Assembly: GCF_014647255.1 (NCBI RefSeq)
Contig: NZ_BMOV01000008.1
Location: forward strand, 95,454 to 159,453
Length of the DNA: 64,000 nt
Direction: 5' to 3'
Origin: Iodidimonas muriae
GTDB lineage: Bacteria; Pseudomonadota; Alphaproteobacteria; Sphingomonadales; Rhodothalassiaceae
Position numbers and translations under genes: made by a program. The stretch's first letter is position 1; the number at the start of each line of letters is the position of its first letter. The notes beneath the pieces were generated by a model that saw only the letters and a program-made list of their open reading frames with translations, was not told the DNA's origin and did not search any database. Positions 16,168 through 25,584 of the stretch are shown piece by piece.

Positions 16168-19100
16168 TTATGCGGCCTGTTTGGCTTTTTGTGCCACTTT
16201 TGAAATGCCAAGAGCCAGTTGCTTGACCACCTTCAGGCGCCGTTCCACGCTGTCGATCCGCGCCAGATAGACCAATTTGTGATCGGGCCGCAATTTGGCG
16301 GTGACTTTTTGCTTGGAAATAAATTCCACCAGTCCGCCGGGATTGGCGAAGCGATCGCGGTGGAAACTTACCGTGATGCCCTTTGGTCCGGCATCGATCT
16401 TGGAAATTCCAGCGGCCATACAGGCGATCTTGATCTCGATCACCGATAGCAGTTGGTCCACTTCGGTGGGGATGGGGCCAAAGCGGTCAATCAATTCGGC
16501 TGCGAATCCTTCGATTTCCGATTTTGAGTCAAGATCCGCGATGCGCCGATAAAGGGCCATGCGCAGATTGAGATCTTCCACATATGTTTCGGGGATCAAG
16601 ACGGTGGCCCCCACATTGATTTGCGGAGACAAGGCGCCTTCATCCTGCGCATCTTCGGCCCCGCCATCGCGGGCGGCGGCCACGGCTTCTTCCAGCATTT
16701 GCTGGTAAAGCTCTACCCCCACTTCCTTGATATGCCCCGATTGTTCGTCGCCCAAAAGATTGCCGGCCCCGCGGATGTCCATATCGTGGCTGGCAAGAGT
16801 GAAACCAGCCCCCAATGTGTCCAGTGATTGCAGCACTTCCAGCCGCTTTTGCGCACCAATGGTCATGATGCGGTTGGCGGGGTGGGTCATATAGGCATAG
16901 GCCCGCACCTTTGAGCGCCCGACGCGGCCCCGCAACTGATAAAGCTGGGCCAGCCCAAACATATCGGCGCGGTGAATGATCAGCGTATTGGCCCGTGGAA
17001 TATCCAGCCCCGATTCCACAATGGTGGTGGATAAAAGCACATCATAACGCCCTTCGTAAAACGAGGTCATGGTGTCTTCGATCTGGGCGGGCGACATCTG
17101 CCCATGGGCGGTGATGACTTTCACTTCCGGAACGCTATCGCGCAGAAAGGCCTGAGCCTCTTCCAGATCAGCGATGCGCGGCACCACATAAAAGCTTTGC
17201 CCGCCCCGGAAATGTTCCCGCAACAAAGCTTCGCGGATCACCACATCGTCGAATGGCATAACAAAGGTCCGCACCGCCAAGCGATCCACCGGTGGCGTGG
17301 CGATTAAAGACAGGTCGCGGATGCCCGACATGGCCAATTGCAAGGTGCGCGGAATGGGGGTGGCGGTTAAGGTGAGCACATGCACATCGGCCTTCAATTG
17401 CTTGAGCTTTTCTTTATGGCCAACACCGAAATGCTGTTCTTCATCGATGATCAAAAGACCCAACCGTTTGAATTCGATTGATTTTCCCAATAATGCGTGG
17501 GTGCCCACCACAATATCCACGGTGCCATCGCGCAGGCCATCCTTGGTAACACGGGCTTCTTTGGGGCTGATCAGCCGCGAAAGCTGTTCGATACGCACCG
17601 GCAGGCCGCGGAACCGTTCGGTGAAATTTTGAGCATGCTGGCGGGCCAGAAGGGTTGTGGGGGCGACGACGGCCACCTGCTGCCCTGCCATCACCGCAAT
17701 AAAGGCGGCACGCAGCGCCACTTCGGTTTTGCCAAAGCCCACATCGCCGCAGACCAGACGGTCCATGGGTTTCCCCGAAATCAGATCGTTTGACACATCT
17801 TCAATGGCACGCAATTGATCATCTGTTTCCGTATAGGGAAAGCGCGAGGCAAATTCATCATAAAGCCCGGCGGGGGCAGAAAATGTCTCGGCATGCTTTA
17901 AAGCGCGGGTGGCGGCGATTTTGATCAGCCCTTCCGCCATATCGCGGATGCGCTTTTTCATGCGGGCTTTTTTGGCCTGCCAGGCATGGCCGCCCAATTT
18001 GTCCAGATCGTTATCGGTGCCTTCCGAGCCATAGCGCGACAGAACGTCGATATTTTCGACCGGTACAAACAGCTTGTCGCCATCGCGGTAGGTGAGCGCC
18101 ACACAATCATGGGGGGCACCGGATACCTCGATGGTTTCAAGGCCTTCAAAGCGGCCAACCCCGTGATCCACATGCACCACCAGATTGCCGGGTGACAAGG
18201 CAGAGGCATCGCGCAAGAAATCATCACCGCGCCGAGCTTTGCGGCCTTTGCGGATCAATCGGTCGCCCAAGATATCCTGTTCGGTGACCACCGCCAGATC
18301 AGGGGTGTCAAAGCCATGCTCCAAAGCCATGACAGCAAGGGCAACGGTTTGTTTGGGCAAAGCGCGGGCCTCGTCCCAGTTTTGCGCCGGGGCGGTCTTG
18401 TGCAATTTGTGGTCGGCCAACACCGTTTGCATGCGTTGGCGCGCCCCATCGGAATAGGTGGCTAAAACAACGCGCTTTTTGTCTTTTAAAAGGCCGGACA
18501 CATATGTGCGCAGGGCATCATAGATATTGATGTCGCGGTTTTGCCGTTCCGGTGCGAAATTGCGGCCCACTTTTCCACCGAAATTCACCACGATGTCGGA
18601 CGAAGGGGCGGCAAAGGGCGAGAAAGTACGGGCCGCTCTTTCTCCCAAAAGATCATCCCATTCATCATGGTCAAGATAAAGAGTGCCGGGCATCAAGGGT
18701 TTATAGGGGGAAGACAGCGCCGTTCTGGCCTTGGCCTTTGTGGCTTCCTTGCGCGTTTCATAATAATCGCAGATGGATTCAATGCGCTGGGTGGCGGCTT
18801 CCGATGCCTGATGGTCAAGGCTGACAAGGGCATTGGGCAGATAATCAAACAGGGTTTCCATGCGGTCATGGAATAAGGGCAGCCAATGCTCGGCCCCTTG
18901 ATAGCGCCGCCCTTCGCTGATGGCTTCATAAAGCGGATCAGAGTCGGTCACCGCCCCGAATGTTTCCACATAAGCCTTACGGAAGCGGCGGATTGCGGTT
19001 TCATCCAGAGCGAACTCGCCAACCGGACGAAGGTCGATCCGGTCCAGTTTGCCCGTGGTGCGTTGGCTTAAAGGATCAAAACACCGCAGTTGATCCAGCT

Positions 19101-19680
19101 CATCGCCAAACAGGTCCAGCCGGATAGGGCTGCGCGCATCGGGTGGAAAAATGTCGATCAAACCGCCGCGCTGGGCAAATTCGCCGGGTTCGGTCACCTG
19201 GCTGGAACGGCTATAGCCGCCTTTGGTCAAGAAGGCGGTAAGGGCCGATATGTCGATGCTGTCACCGGGCTTTGCGCAAAAACTTTGCGAGGTGACAAAA
19301 TCGCGCGCAGGAACCCGCTGCAGGGCGGCTGAAACGGTGGTCAGAACAATGCGCGGGCCAGATGGCTTCATGGTGGCAAGGCGGGTGAGCGCCGCCATGC
19401 GCCGGGCCATGATTTCGCCATTGGGAGAAACCCGGTCATAAGGCAGGCAATCCCATGCAGGAAGGGCGATCACCTCTATTTCCGGCGCGAAAAAGGCGAT
19501 TTGCTCTGTCAGTTCACTGATGCGGCGATCTTCGCGGGCGATATGCAGCAAAGACACGGCGCCAAGGCGCGATTGGGCGGCCTGTGCAAGATCGCCAAGC
19601 ACCAGCGCATCAAAGCCTTCCGGCACGCCCGCAAGGGTTTGAGGACGGTCGGCTTTCAATAATGCAGCCAAATCCGCCAT
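16168..19680 (-). CDS. mfd: Transcription-repair coupling factor
   Basis: Mfd removes RNA polymerase stalled at lesions and recruits UvrA for strand-specific repair. The 1170 residues follow the family order: UvrB-homology N terminus ([14 protein letters not shown]), RNA-polymerase-interacting domain (around [15 protein letters not shown]), superfamily 2 helicase core with Walker [16 protein letters not shown] box [11 protein letters not shown] and motif ATPIPRTLQ, the TRG region (QLRGRVGRS), and the C-terminal regulatory domain ending in [10 protein letters not shown]. It starts 3 bp after sdhE, so the two form one transcript, with recG divergent nearby as in many alphaproteobacteria. Confidence 0.98.
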   Translation of the reverse strand: MADLAALLKADRPQTLAGVPEGFDALVLGDLAQAAQSRLGAVSLLHIAREDRRISELTEQIAFFAPEIEVIALPAWDCLPYDRVSPNGEIMARRMAALTRLATMKPSGPRIVLTTVSAALQRVPARDFVTSQSFCAKPGDSIDISALTAFLTKGGYSRSSQVTEPGEFAQRGGLIDIFPPDARSPIRLDLFGDELDQLRCFDPLSQRTTGKLDRIDLRPVGEFALDETAIRRFRKAYVETFGAVTDSDPLYEAISEGRRYQGAEHWLPLFHDRMETLFDYLPNALVSLDHQASEAATQRIESICDYYETRKEATKAKARTALSSPYKPLMPGTLYLDHDEWDDLLGERAARTFSPFAAPSSDIVVNFGGKVGRNFAPERQNRDINIYDALRTYVSGLLKDKKRVVLATYSDGARQRMQTVLADHKLHKTAPAQNWDEARALPKQTVALAVMALEHGFDTPDLAVVTEQDILGDRLIRKGRKARRGDDFLRDASALSPGNLVVHVDHGVGRFEGLETIEVSGAPHDCVALTYRDGDKLFVPVENIDVLSRYGSEGTDNDLDKLGGHAWQAKKARMKKRIRDMAEGLIKIAATRALKHAETFSAPAGLYDEFASRFPYTETDDQLRAIEDVSNDLISGKPMDRLVCGDVGFGKTEVALRAAFIAVMAGQQVAVVAPTTLLARQHAQNFTERFRGLPVRIEQLSRLISPKEARVTKDGLRDGTVDIVVGTHALLGKSIEFKRLGLLIIDEEQHFGVGHKEKLKQLKADVHVLTLTATPIPRTLQLAMSGIRDLSLIATPPVDRLAVRTFVMPFDDVVIREALLREHFRGGQSFYVVPRIADLEEAQAFLRDSVPEVKVITAHGQMSPAQIEDTMTSFYEGRYDVLLSTTIVESGLDIPRANTLIIHRADMFGLAQLYQLRGRVGRSKVRAYAYMTHPANRIMTIGAQKRLEVLQSLDTLGAGFTLASHDMDIRGAGNLLGDEQSGHIKEVGVELYQQMLEEAVAAARDGGAEDAQDEGALSPQINVGATVLIPETYVEDLNLRMALYRRIADLDSKSEIEGFAAELIDRFGPIPTEVDQLLSVIEIKIACMAAGISKIDAGPKGITVSFHRDRFANPGGLVEFISKQKVTAKLRPDHKLVYLARIDSVERRLKVVKQLALGISKVAQKAKQAA

Positions 19681-19683
19681 GGC

Positions 19684-19977
19684 CTAATCCCCGATGCTCA
19701 CATAATCCAGCTTTTGCATATCGTGAAGACAGGGGGTGTCAAAGATATCAGGCACCGGTTCGGATTTCATGATCCAGGCCAGAATATCACGGTCGCTTTC
19801 TTCCAAAAGCCGCTCAAACCATGCAATCTGTTCGTGATCCCAGCTTTCCACATGGGTGCGCACAAAGGTGCCGATGATGATATCGGCTTCCTTCACCCCC
19901 CGGTGCCAGGCACGAAAGACCAGCCGTTTGCGACGGTTTTCGAGATCGATATCGGCGGTTGGCAGATTTTCAGACAT
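19684..19977 (-). CDS. sdhE: FAD assembly factor SdhE
   Basis: SdhE (DUF339/YgfY/Sdh5) promotes covalent FAD attachment to succinate dehydrogenase. The start at 19977 yields 97 residues, the usual size; the longer frame reaching 20112 has no family character. The conserved signature is present as ENRRKRLVFRAWHRGVKEAD (the RGxxE core) followed by the helical LLEESDRDILAWIM segment. It is placed directly upstream of mfd with only a few bases between them. The mfd-sdhE/recG neighbourhood is widespread in alphaproteobacteria, supporting the call. Confidence 0.92.
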   Translation of the reverse strand: MSENLPTADIDLENRRKRLVFRAWHRGVKEADIIIGTFVRTHVESWDHEQIAWFERLLEESDRDILAWIMKSEPVPDIFDTPCLHDMQKLDYVSIGD

Positions 19978-20178
19978 GGGGATCTCATCAAGAAAAGAAG
20001 GGGCCAAGGGCGAAGCGTCAGGGTCAAAGACGCGGCGGACTATAAAAGCGCGAAGGCCGCCGGTCCAGCGCCAAGGAGGCAATATGCTCTTGCGGCTTGC
20101 CAAGACGGGCATGGCGTTTCAGGATAGCCGCCAATTGCGGTACAGGCCGTTTGATCATTTGATGGGATAGGACACGCC

Positions 20179-20760
20179 ATGACCACCCAAACGCCAACAC
20201 TTGAAAAAAATGCCCGGCTGCTTTTACGGCCTCTGGATGACTGCGACATAGACGCTTTGGTGGCGGCCCGCACCGGGGTTGAGGCCAATCGCTATACCGG
20301 CTGGGAGAACCCCGATACCGAAGGGTGGGCGCGGGATGTGGTTTTGGAAATGAAAACGAAAAAACCCGGCGAACAAGGGCCGTCAGGCGGCTGGTATCAA
20401 TATGCCATCGTCGATCGCCCCACAGGAAAAACGGCGGGAGACATAGGCGTGGGCTTTGGTGTTCCCGGCCCCCATCAAGCGGAAATCGGCTATCGGCTTT
20501 TGGATGAATTCCAAGGCCGTGGAATGGCGGGCGAAGCGGTGGGGATCATGGTGGATCATTTGTTCGGCGATCATGGCCTGCACCGCCTTGTGGCCACCAT
20601 TGCCGCTCCCAACCGGGCATCGAGCCGACTTGTGGAAGCTTTGGGCTTTCGCCGCGAAGGCATCTTCAGAAAAAGTTTTCTATGCTATGGCGAATGGCTC
20701 GACGATCATTATTATGCGCTTCTTGAAGAAGAATGGCGTAATCGGCCGGGTCGTCGCTAA
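20179..20760 (+). CDS. GNAT acetyltransferase, RimJ/RimL-like
   Basis: The 193-residue protein has the RimJ/RimL-type GNAT fold: NARLLLRPLDDCDIDAL at the N terminus, a central strand GDIGVGFGVPGPHQAEIGY, the acetyl-CoA loop LLDEFQGRGMAGEAV, and RLVATIAAPNRASSRLVEALGF followed by REGIFRKSF, the standard end of this subfamily. Such enzymes acetylate protein N termini, amino acids or small amines; the substrate cannot be read from sequence. It lies 28 bp upstream of recG on the same strand and may share its transcript, and is divergent from sdhE-mfd. Confidence 0.92.
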   Translation: MTTQTPTLEKNARLLLRPLDDCDIDALVAARTGVEANRYTGWENPDTEGWARDVVLEMKTKKPGEQGPSGGWYQYAIVDRPTGKTAGDIGVGFGVPGPHQAEIGYRLLDEFQGRGMAGEAVGIMVDHLFGDHGLHRLVATIAAPNRASSRLVEALGFRREGIFRKSFLCYGEWLDDHYYALLEEEWRNRPGRR

Positions 20761-20788
20761 GCCACTATAGTCTTTGGATCGACCGCTC

Positions 20789-22873
20789 ATGCGCCCCACC
20801 ATCCTGTTTCCCTTGTTTGCCGATGTCACAACGCTGCCGGGCGTTGGCCCGCGCAATAAAGCTTTGTTCGAGCGCCTGACCGGCGGGCGGGTGGTGGATT
20901 TGTTGTGGCATTTGCCCACCGGCCTTGTGGACCGCCGCGCCCGGCCAAAAGTGGCGCAAGTGAAAGAAGGCGAGGTGGTCACATTATCGCTGGTGGTGGA
21001 TCATCATCAGCCGCCCACACGGCACCGCGGGCCATATCGGGTCATCATGCGCGATGACAGCGGCTTTTTAACGCTGGTATTCTTTCATGCCCGCGCCGAT
21101 TGGCTTGTCCGCACCTTGCCCGAAGGCAGCACCCGGTTGATTTCGGGGCGGGTGGAACTGTTTCAGGATCGCCCGCAGATCACCCATCCCGATTATATCG
21201 TCAAACCCGAAGAAGAAGACAGCCTCCCTGCTTTGGAGCCGCTTTATCCGCTCACGCAAGGATTGGGGCAAAAGCCGGTGCGTCGGGCGGTGGAAGGGGC
21301 GCTTTCTTTGGCACCGGATCTGCCGGAATGGTCGGACCCGGATCTGGTGGCACGGGAAGGTTTCTCTAACTGGAAACACGCTCTTGATGCCGTCCATGCG
21401 CCGCAATCACAAGCAGACCTTGAAGCAGTTACCGCCGCCCGCCGGCGCTTGGCCTATGATGAATTGCTGGCCAATCAATTGGCATTGGCGCTGGTGCGGC
21501 ATCGGGCCCGTAAAAGCCGGGGGCGGTCTTTGCGGCCTTCGGGCAGATTGAAACGCGCTATTCTTGATGCCTTGCCATGGCAGCTGACCAATGATCAGGT
21601 CCATGTCATGGCAGAGATCGAAGCGGATATGGCCGATCCCTCTGCCATGTTGCGCTTGGTGCAAGGCGATGTGGGATCGGGCAAAACCATCCTTGCCTTG
21701 CTGGCGATGGCGGGGGCGGTAGAGGCAGGCGGGCAGGCGGCCTTTTTGGCTCCCACGGAAATTCTCGCCCGCCAGCATTTCGACACATTGAAATCCATGG
21801 CCGAGAAGGCGGGCCTGCGGATGGAGATTCTGACAGGGCGCATCAAGGGCCGGGCGCGCGCCGATATTCTGAGCCGCTTGGCAGGTGGCGAAATTGATAT
21901 TTTGGTGGGCACCCATGCGCTGCTGACGGGGGATGTAGATTTTGCCGATCTGGCCTTTGTCGTGGTGGATGAACAGCACCGGTTCGGAGTGTTTCAAAGG
22001 CTGGCTTTGGCGGAAAAATCAAAGCGTGGGGCCGATGTTCTGGTGATGACGGCCACCCCCATTCCGCGCACCCTGACCATGACTATTTATGGCGATATGG
22101 ATGTAAGCCGGATCATGGAAAAGCCGCCCGGCAGAAAGCCGATCGATACGCGGGTGGTGTCTTTGGACCGGTTGCCAGAGGTGGTCGAGGGCATTGTCCG
22201 CGCGGTGGGGTCCGGTGCGCAGATATACTGGGTGTGCCCTTTGGTGGAACTGACGGAAAAAAGCGATCTGGCCGCCGCTGAAGATCGCTTTGCCCATTTA
22301 CAACAGCTTTTGGGGGCAAAAGTCGGGCTGGTGCATGGCCGCATGAAAAGCGCCGAAAAAGATGCCGTGATGGCGGCGTTCAAGGCGGGGGATTTGTCCG
22401 TTCTGGTGGCCACAACGGTGATCGAGGTGGGGGTGGATGTGCCCAATGCCACCATCATGGTGATCGAACATGCCGAGCGCTTCGGCCTTGCCCAATTGCA
22501 TCAATTGCGGGGCCGGGTGGGGCGCGGGGCGGGATCGTCCACATGTATGCTGTTGCGCGCGGCAGATGCGGGGGACGTGGCGCGGTCACGGCTTAATATC
22601 ATGCGCGAAACCGAAGATGGCTTTCTTATTGCGGAAGAAGATTTGCGGCTGCGCGGGGCGGGGGAAATGCTGGGGACCCGACAATCGGGGATGCCGGAAT
22701 TCCGGCTGGCGGATCTGGAAGCTCATAGCGATCTGATGGAATTCGCCCGCGATGAAGCGCGTCTTGTGATTGCCCGCGATCCTGATCTGAAAGGCCCCCG
22801 CGCCGATGCTTTGCGGGTCTTGCTTTATTTATTCGAACGCGATGCGGCGGTGAAATATCTCAAAAGCGGCTGA
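20789..22873 (+). CDS. recG: ATP-dependent DNA helicase RecG
   Basis: RecG remodels stalled forks and Holliday junctions. From the ATG at 20789 it is 694 residues, the family length; a TTG 15 bp upstream is a weaker start. The N-terminal wedge/OB domain begins DVTTLPGVGPRNKALFERL. Helicase motifs follow: Walker A GDVGSGKT, DEQH in [19 protein letters not shown], and the C-terminal [17 protein letters not shown] with the TRG-like helical hairpin. Its last codons (KSG and stop) form the left arm of a terminator stem. The gene follows a GNAT gene by 28 bp. Confidence 0.98.
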   Translation: MRPTILFPLFADVTTLPGVGPRNKALFERLTGGRVVDLLWHLPTGLVDRRARPKVAQVKEGEVVTLSLVVDHHQPPTRHRGPYRVIMRDDSGFLTLVFFHARADWLVRTLPEGSTRLISGRVELFQDRPQITHPDYIVKPEEEDSLPALEPLYPLTQGLGQKPVRRAVEGALSLAPDLPEWSDPDLVAREGFSNWKHALDAVHAPQSQADLEAVTAARRRLAYDELLANQLALALVRHRARKSRGRSLRPSGRLKRAILDALPWQLTNDQVHVMAEIEADMADPSAMLRLVQGDVGSGKTILALLAMAGAVEAGGQAAFLAPTEILARQHFDTLKSMAEKAGLRMEILTGRIKGRARADILSRLAGGEIDILVGTHALLTGDVDFADLAFVVVDEQHRFGVFQRLALAEKSKRGADVLVMTATPIPRTLTMTIYGDMDVSRIMEKPPGRKPIDTRVVSLDRLPEVVEGIVRAVGSGAQIYWVCPLVELTEKSDLAAAEDRFAHLQQLLGAKVGLVHGRMKSAEKDAVMAAFKAGDLSVLVATTVIEVGVDVPNATIMVIEHAERFGLAQLHQLRGRVGRGAGSSTCMLLRAADAGDVARSRLNIMRETEDGFLIAEEDLRLRGAGEMLGTRQSGMPEFRLADLEAHSDLMEFARDEARLVIARDPDLKGPRADALRVLLYLFERDAAVKYLKSG

Positions 22874-22903
22874 CGCTTTCCCGAAGGCACCTCAGCCGCT
22901 TTT
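22862..22903. terminator. Bidirectional terminator overlapping the recG stop
   Basis: A 12-bp perfect stem joins AAAAGCGGCTGA (22862-22873, which includes the recG stop codon) to TCAGCCGCTTTT (22892-22903). Each strand ends in four T residues, so it can serve recG and the converging TraB/GumN gene. Confidence 0.8.
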
Positions 22904-22924
22904 CCTCGCTGCTATTCGTTTTCC

Positions 22925-23890
22925 TTATTCGATGCGCAGCACCTGATATCCTTTTTTCGCAAGCATTTTGGGCAGGGCATCTTTCCCCACCAGATGGCCA
23001 ATTCCCACGGCGACAAGGGGCGTCCCTTGCTGGTTTTTCATGACGGCGTCGATCTGGTTGGCCCAATCCCTATTCCGCTGTACCACCATGGCCTGATATA
23101 CTGCTTCATCGGACCACACACCGTTTTCGCCGTGAAGGTAGTCCGCCAAGGTTTCCATATCGCCTTTGGACCAAAGGTCGATGATCCTGTCATTTTGGAA
23201 CTCGGTTTTGCGGATTTCTTCCACGCTGCGCATCAGCATGCCGATTTGAAGCGGCTCGGACAGATCCGCCAGAACATGTAATTGATCGCTAGCCTGTTCC
23301 AGAAATATCAGGGGTGTGTCAGCTTTTCCCGCCGCTTCCACGAGTGTTTCTGCCACGCCTTGTCGAGACATGTAACCGCGCTTCATTGCTGCCATGGAGC
23401 CAAGCTGGATGGAGGCCAGCCAGGGTTTCAATGGGTTCATGGCGGGCAAGGGAATAGAAAGCTCTGTGGCCAAGTCATAAACAGCCGCCGCCTGCTCTTC
23501 GCTCAACAGGTCAGTCAGGGTACGGCCATCCCTCAGCACGCCCAATTGGGGGATCAATTTTTGGAGGTCGCTACGGGCTTCTGGCCTTGGATCGCTTTCC
23601 AGAATCAGGCTGTCAGCAGTGCTTAGCGCATCATCAAAGGTGGCAGAGCGCCAGCTTAGATCTGGCGGCAAAAGCTGAACCGTACCTACCAGATAAAGCA
23701 TTGTGTCGGCGTTTTTTACCGTCCAGATCGGGGGTGTTCCAGTACTTTGAGCCTCCTCGGCCTGGGCAGGCGCTGGATTGATAAAACCATAAACCAGAAC
23801 AATGGCGCTCAAGATAAAAAGAGACATGAGGGCAAGAACAGCTGAGCCGTGCGGTGTAGACATAGTTCGGGCGTTGGGTGCCTTAAGCAT
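22925..23890 (-). CDS. TraB/GumN family protein
   Basis: The 321-residue product starts at an ATG with AAGGA about 9 bp upstream. A hydrophobic signal or anchor spans residues about 15-40, followed by an Ala/Glu-rich linker. The TraB/GumN domain is recognisable from WTVKNADTMLYLVGTVQLLP (normally GTxH; here GTVQ replaces the His), ILESDP, and the C-terminal VAVGIGHLVGKDALPKML, in which the GxxH motif is intact. This fold is related to the erythromycin-esterase/Tiki proteases, whose first motif also uses a His, so the Q at that place may alter metal binding. It is the last gene of a probable operon with the SdpI- and SdpR-like genes. Confidence 0.88.
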   Translation of the reverse strand: MLKAPNARTMSTPHGSAVLALMSLFILSAIVLVYGFINPAPAQAEEAQSTGTPPIWTVKNADTMLYLVGTVQLLPPDLSWRSATFDDALSTADSLILESDPRPEARSDLQKLIPQLGVLRDGRTLTDLLSEEQAAAVYDLATELSIPLPAMNPLKPWLASIQLGSMAAMKRGYMSRQGVAETLVEAAGKADTPLIFLEQASDQLHVLADLSEPLQIGMLMRSVEEIRKTEFQNDRIIDLWSKGDMETLADYLHGENGVWSDEAVYQAMVVQRNRDWANQIDAVMKNQQGTPLVAVGIGHLVGKDALPKMLAKKGYQVLRIE

Positions 23891-23917
23891 GAGATTTATC
23901 CTTCTATGTCAAAGAGA

Positions 23918-24574
23918 TCAGGCGCTTTGCAGCCGCGCTTTGCGCCATAGATGATAGGAATTGAGATAGACCACCAGCTTCAATCCAATGACCGTTCCTA
24001 AATGGACAAAGATCACCGTTTTTGGATCCATGAAGGCCAGTAAAACAAGGGCCAGAAAGGACATGACCACCAGCCCACGGCCCAAAATCCGGTGAGATTT
24101 CACCCAGACCTGCTCGCTTTTCATGGTCCATGGCGAGCGAAAGCCGATGCGGCTTTGCCATGTCACCGTGGTCATATAATTTCCCATGAACAAAAAGAAC
24201 AGCACATCAAGGATGGCAAGGCCCATCATCATGCCATTTTTATCAATCAGATCAAATTGCTGAAGTCCTGAATAGGTTTGCAGCAATAAGGCGAGCAGCG
24301 GCCCGAACAATAAGCCCATCACCATAGGCATACGGGATTTGCTGACCCCGCGGGACAAGCCATCACCTTGTGGCCAACCAAGTTTCGACAGGCTGACAAG
24401 CAGCAGATAAAGGCCCCCGAACACCGGGAAAATATAAGGCCCGAAAGCAGGGGGAAGGCCCAACTTGGCGGCGCTTTTGGCTGCAATGCTGTCACCTGTG
24501 CCGGTGCTTAGCCACAGCCCTAGAATTAAGGCAACAACAACGATGGTCGCAGCAAGGCCTATGATGCGTTTCAT
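23918..24574 (-). CDS. SdpI-family integral membrane protein
   Basis: The 218-residue protein has about six hydrophobic segments (near residues 4-22, 45-62, 84-103, 118-135, 165-183, 188-205). The loop RIGFRSPWTMKSEQVWVKSH is the SdpI signature (typically IGIRTPWTL-S-E--W---H). In Bacillus subtilis SdpI gives immunity to the SdpC toxin and relays its presence to the repressor SdpR. Here the gene overlaps the ArsR-type gene by the ATGA stop-start, reproducing the sdpRI layout in a Gram-negative. No SdpC-like toxin is adjacent, but an entericidin-like peptide is divergent from the pair. Function as immunity is inference. Confidence 0.82.
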   Translation of the reverse strand: MKRIIGLAATIVVVALILGLWLSTGTGDSIAAKSAAKLGLPPAFGPYIFPVFGGLYLLLVSLSKLGWPQGDGLSRGVSKSRMPMVMGLLFGPLLALLLQTYSGLQQFDLIDKNGMMMGLAILDVLFFLFMGNYMTTVTWQSRIGFRSPWTMKSEQVWVKSHRILGRGLVVMSFLALVLLAFMDPKTVIFVHLGTVIGLKLVVYLNSYHLWRKARLQSA

Positions 24575-24894
24575 ATCTCATTCTCCGTTTCTTCGGGGGC
24601 AGGGGGCTGCTCTTGCACTGAAGGCATATGTTGGGTTCCGAACAAACCCATCAGCATGCCAATGGCTTCTTCAGCCACAGTGGCGTTCAGGCGATAATGG
24701 ATCGTCACGCCGTCGCGCTCCGCCGTGATCAACCCAGCCTCTTTCAGGGCGGCGAAATGGGTCGACATGGTGGGTTTAGAGACATCGAATTTTTCGGCCA
24801 ATGCACCCGCTGTCATGGAACCATTGCGCAGATAAGCAATGATAGCTCTGCGGATTGGGTGCGATAGGGCTTTGAGGACGTGGTTTATTTTCAT
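24571..24894 (-). CDS. ArsR-family repressor, SdpR-like
   Basis: The 107-residue product is a winged helix of the ArsR type without metal-binding cysteines: VLKALSHPIRRAIIAYLRNG, MTAGALAEKFDVSKPTMSTH (recognition helix) and HFAALKEAGLITAERDG followed by the wing TIHYRLNATV. SdpR homologues have the same lack of CxC metal sites. It is translationally coupled to the SdpI-like gene. Two CTAATTAG palindromes lie within 30 bp upstream of its start and overlap the predicted -10, so autorepression is likely. The C-terminal tail after residue 80 is Pro/Glu-rich and unlike the core. Confidence 0.9.
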   Translation of the reverse strand: MKINHVLKALSHPIRRAIIAYLRNGSMTAGALAEKFDVSKPTMSTHFAALKEAGLITAERDGVTIHYRLNATVAEEAIGMLMGLFGTQHMPSVQEQPPAPEETENEI

Positions 24895-24898
24895 ATCT

Positions 24899-24930
24899 AT
24901 CTAATTAGATAATCAGCTAATTAGAGTCAA
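24899..24930 (-). promoter_or_regulatory. Promoter and twin-palindrome operator of the sdpRI-like operon
   Basis: On the minus strand TTGACT (24925-24930) is followed after 17 bp by TAATTA (24902-24907), a plausible -35/-10 pair. CTAATTAG palindromes at 24901-24908 and 24917-24924 are 16 bp apart and cover the spacer and -10; the first extends to the 12-bp ATCTAATTAGAT. This is a typical place for ArsR autorepression. Binding is inferred. Confidence 0.6.
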
Positions 24931-25027
24931 GGCTAAATTAAAAAATGAAATATTATGGATTTTGAGTGCGAACTAATCACACATAAAAATCGTAGATATG
25001 GTGTGGAAACAGGATAAGGACTTTAAA

Positions 25028-25177
25028 ATGACCTATACCGAGATGGTGCGCCGCTTTGGGATGCTTGCCGTTTTGACGGTGCTGGGTGGGCTGAGTGTAG
25101 CCGCATGCAACACTATCGAGGGTGCGGGGGAGGATATTGAATCCGTTGGTGAGGAAATCGAGGACGACGCAAGTTAA
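25028..25177 (+). CDS. Entericidin-like lipopeptide
   Basis: This 49-residue frame has an AAGGA site 7-9 bp before its ATG. It encodes a lipoprotein signal peptide ending LGGLSVAAC with the lipid-acceptor Cys at residue 27, followed by NTIEGAGEDIESVGEEIED, the short acidic amphipathic helix that defines entericidin A/B-type peptides (EcnAB). In E. coli these small lipoproteins form an antidote/toxin pair induced in stationary phase; in alphaproteobacteria they are often single and stress-regulated. It diverges from the SdpR-like gene and precedes a DUF1328 peptide gene by 63 bp containing a hairpin. Confidence 0.85.
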   Translation: MTYTEMVRRFGMLAVLTVLGGLSVAACNTIEGAGEDIESVGEEIEDDAS

Positions 25178-25185
25178 GTCATTTT

Positions 25186-25215
25186 ACCCAAGAGTTTATT
25201 TTAAAGCTCTTGGGT
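25186..25215 (+). terminator. Hairpin between the entericidin and DUF1328 genes
   Basis: A 9-bp stem (ACCCAAGAG with CTCTTGGGT) encloses a 12-base AT-rich loop. No T-run follows on the plus strand, so it may be a weak terminator or an mRNA-stabilising or processing hairpin rather than a strong stop. Confidence 0.4.
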
Positions 25216-25240
25216 CACCCTATCAGAAAGGAACCAAGAT

Positions 25241-25411
25241 ATGTTCGGCTGGGCTATTTTCTTTCTTCTTATTGCGTTGGTGGCCGCATTTTTCGGTTTT
25301 GGCGGCATCGCCGATCTTTCCGCAGACTTTGCGGTGATTATTTTGATCGTCGCGCTTGTGCTGGCGGTTGTGACAGGTGTTCTTGGCTGGCGTGGACGCG
25401 GACGCATGTAG
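25241..25411 (+). CDS. DUF1328 (YtjA-type) small membrane protein
   Basis: The 56-residue product starts at an ATG with AAAGGAA upstream. It contains two membrane segments: residues 3-20 (with the family-typical FFGFGGIADLSA junction) and 28-47, ending in a basic GWRGRGRM tail. This matches the DUF1328/YtjA family of tiny proteins found beside stress genes in many proteobacteria; its function is not established. It lies downstream of the entericidin-like gene on the same strand and is likely part of a stress-responsive pair. Many pipelines would miss it because of its size. Confidence 0.85.
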   Translation: MFGWAIFFLLIALVAAFFGFGGIADLSADFAVIILIVALVLAVVTGVLGWRGRGRM

Positions 25412-25483
25412 CCTCGCCACTCCCATAAGGTGCGAGGCAGCCTGAAGCGTTTAACGCAGCGCGTATTCAAGAAGATGGGGAGT

Positions 25484-25560
25484 TGGCGACCCCGGCAGGA
25501 CTCGAACCTGCAACAACCTGCTTAGAAGGCAGGTGCTCTATCCAATTGAGCTACGGGGCC
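25484..25560 (-). tRNA. tRNA-Arg (TCT)
   Basis: The minus strand forms acceptor GGCCCCG with CGGGGTC (one G-U pair), D-arm GCTCAATTGGATAGAGC, anticodon loop CTTCTAA giving TCT, T-loop TTCGAGT and an encoded CCA. Confidence 0.97.
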
Positions 25561-25584
25561 TGTGGGGCGTGACCAAAGCGCGGC

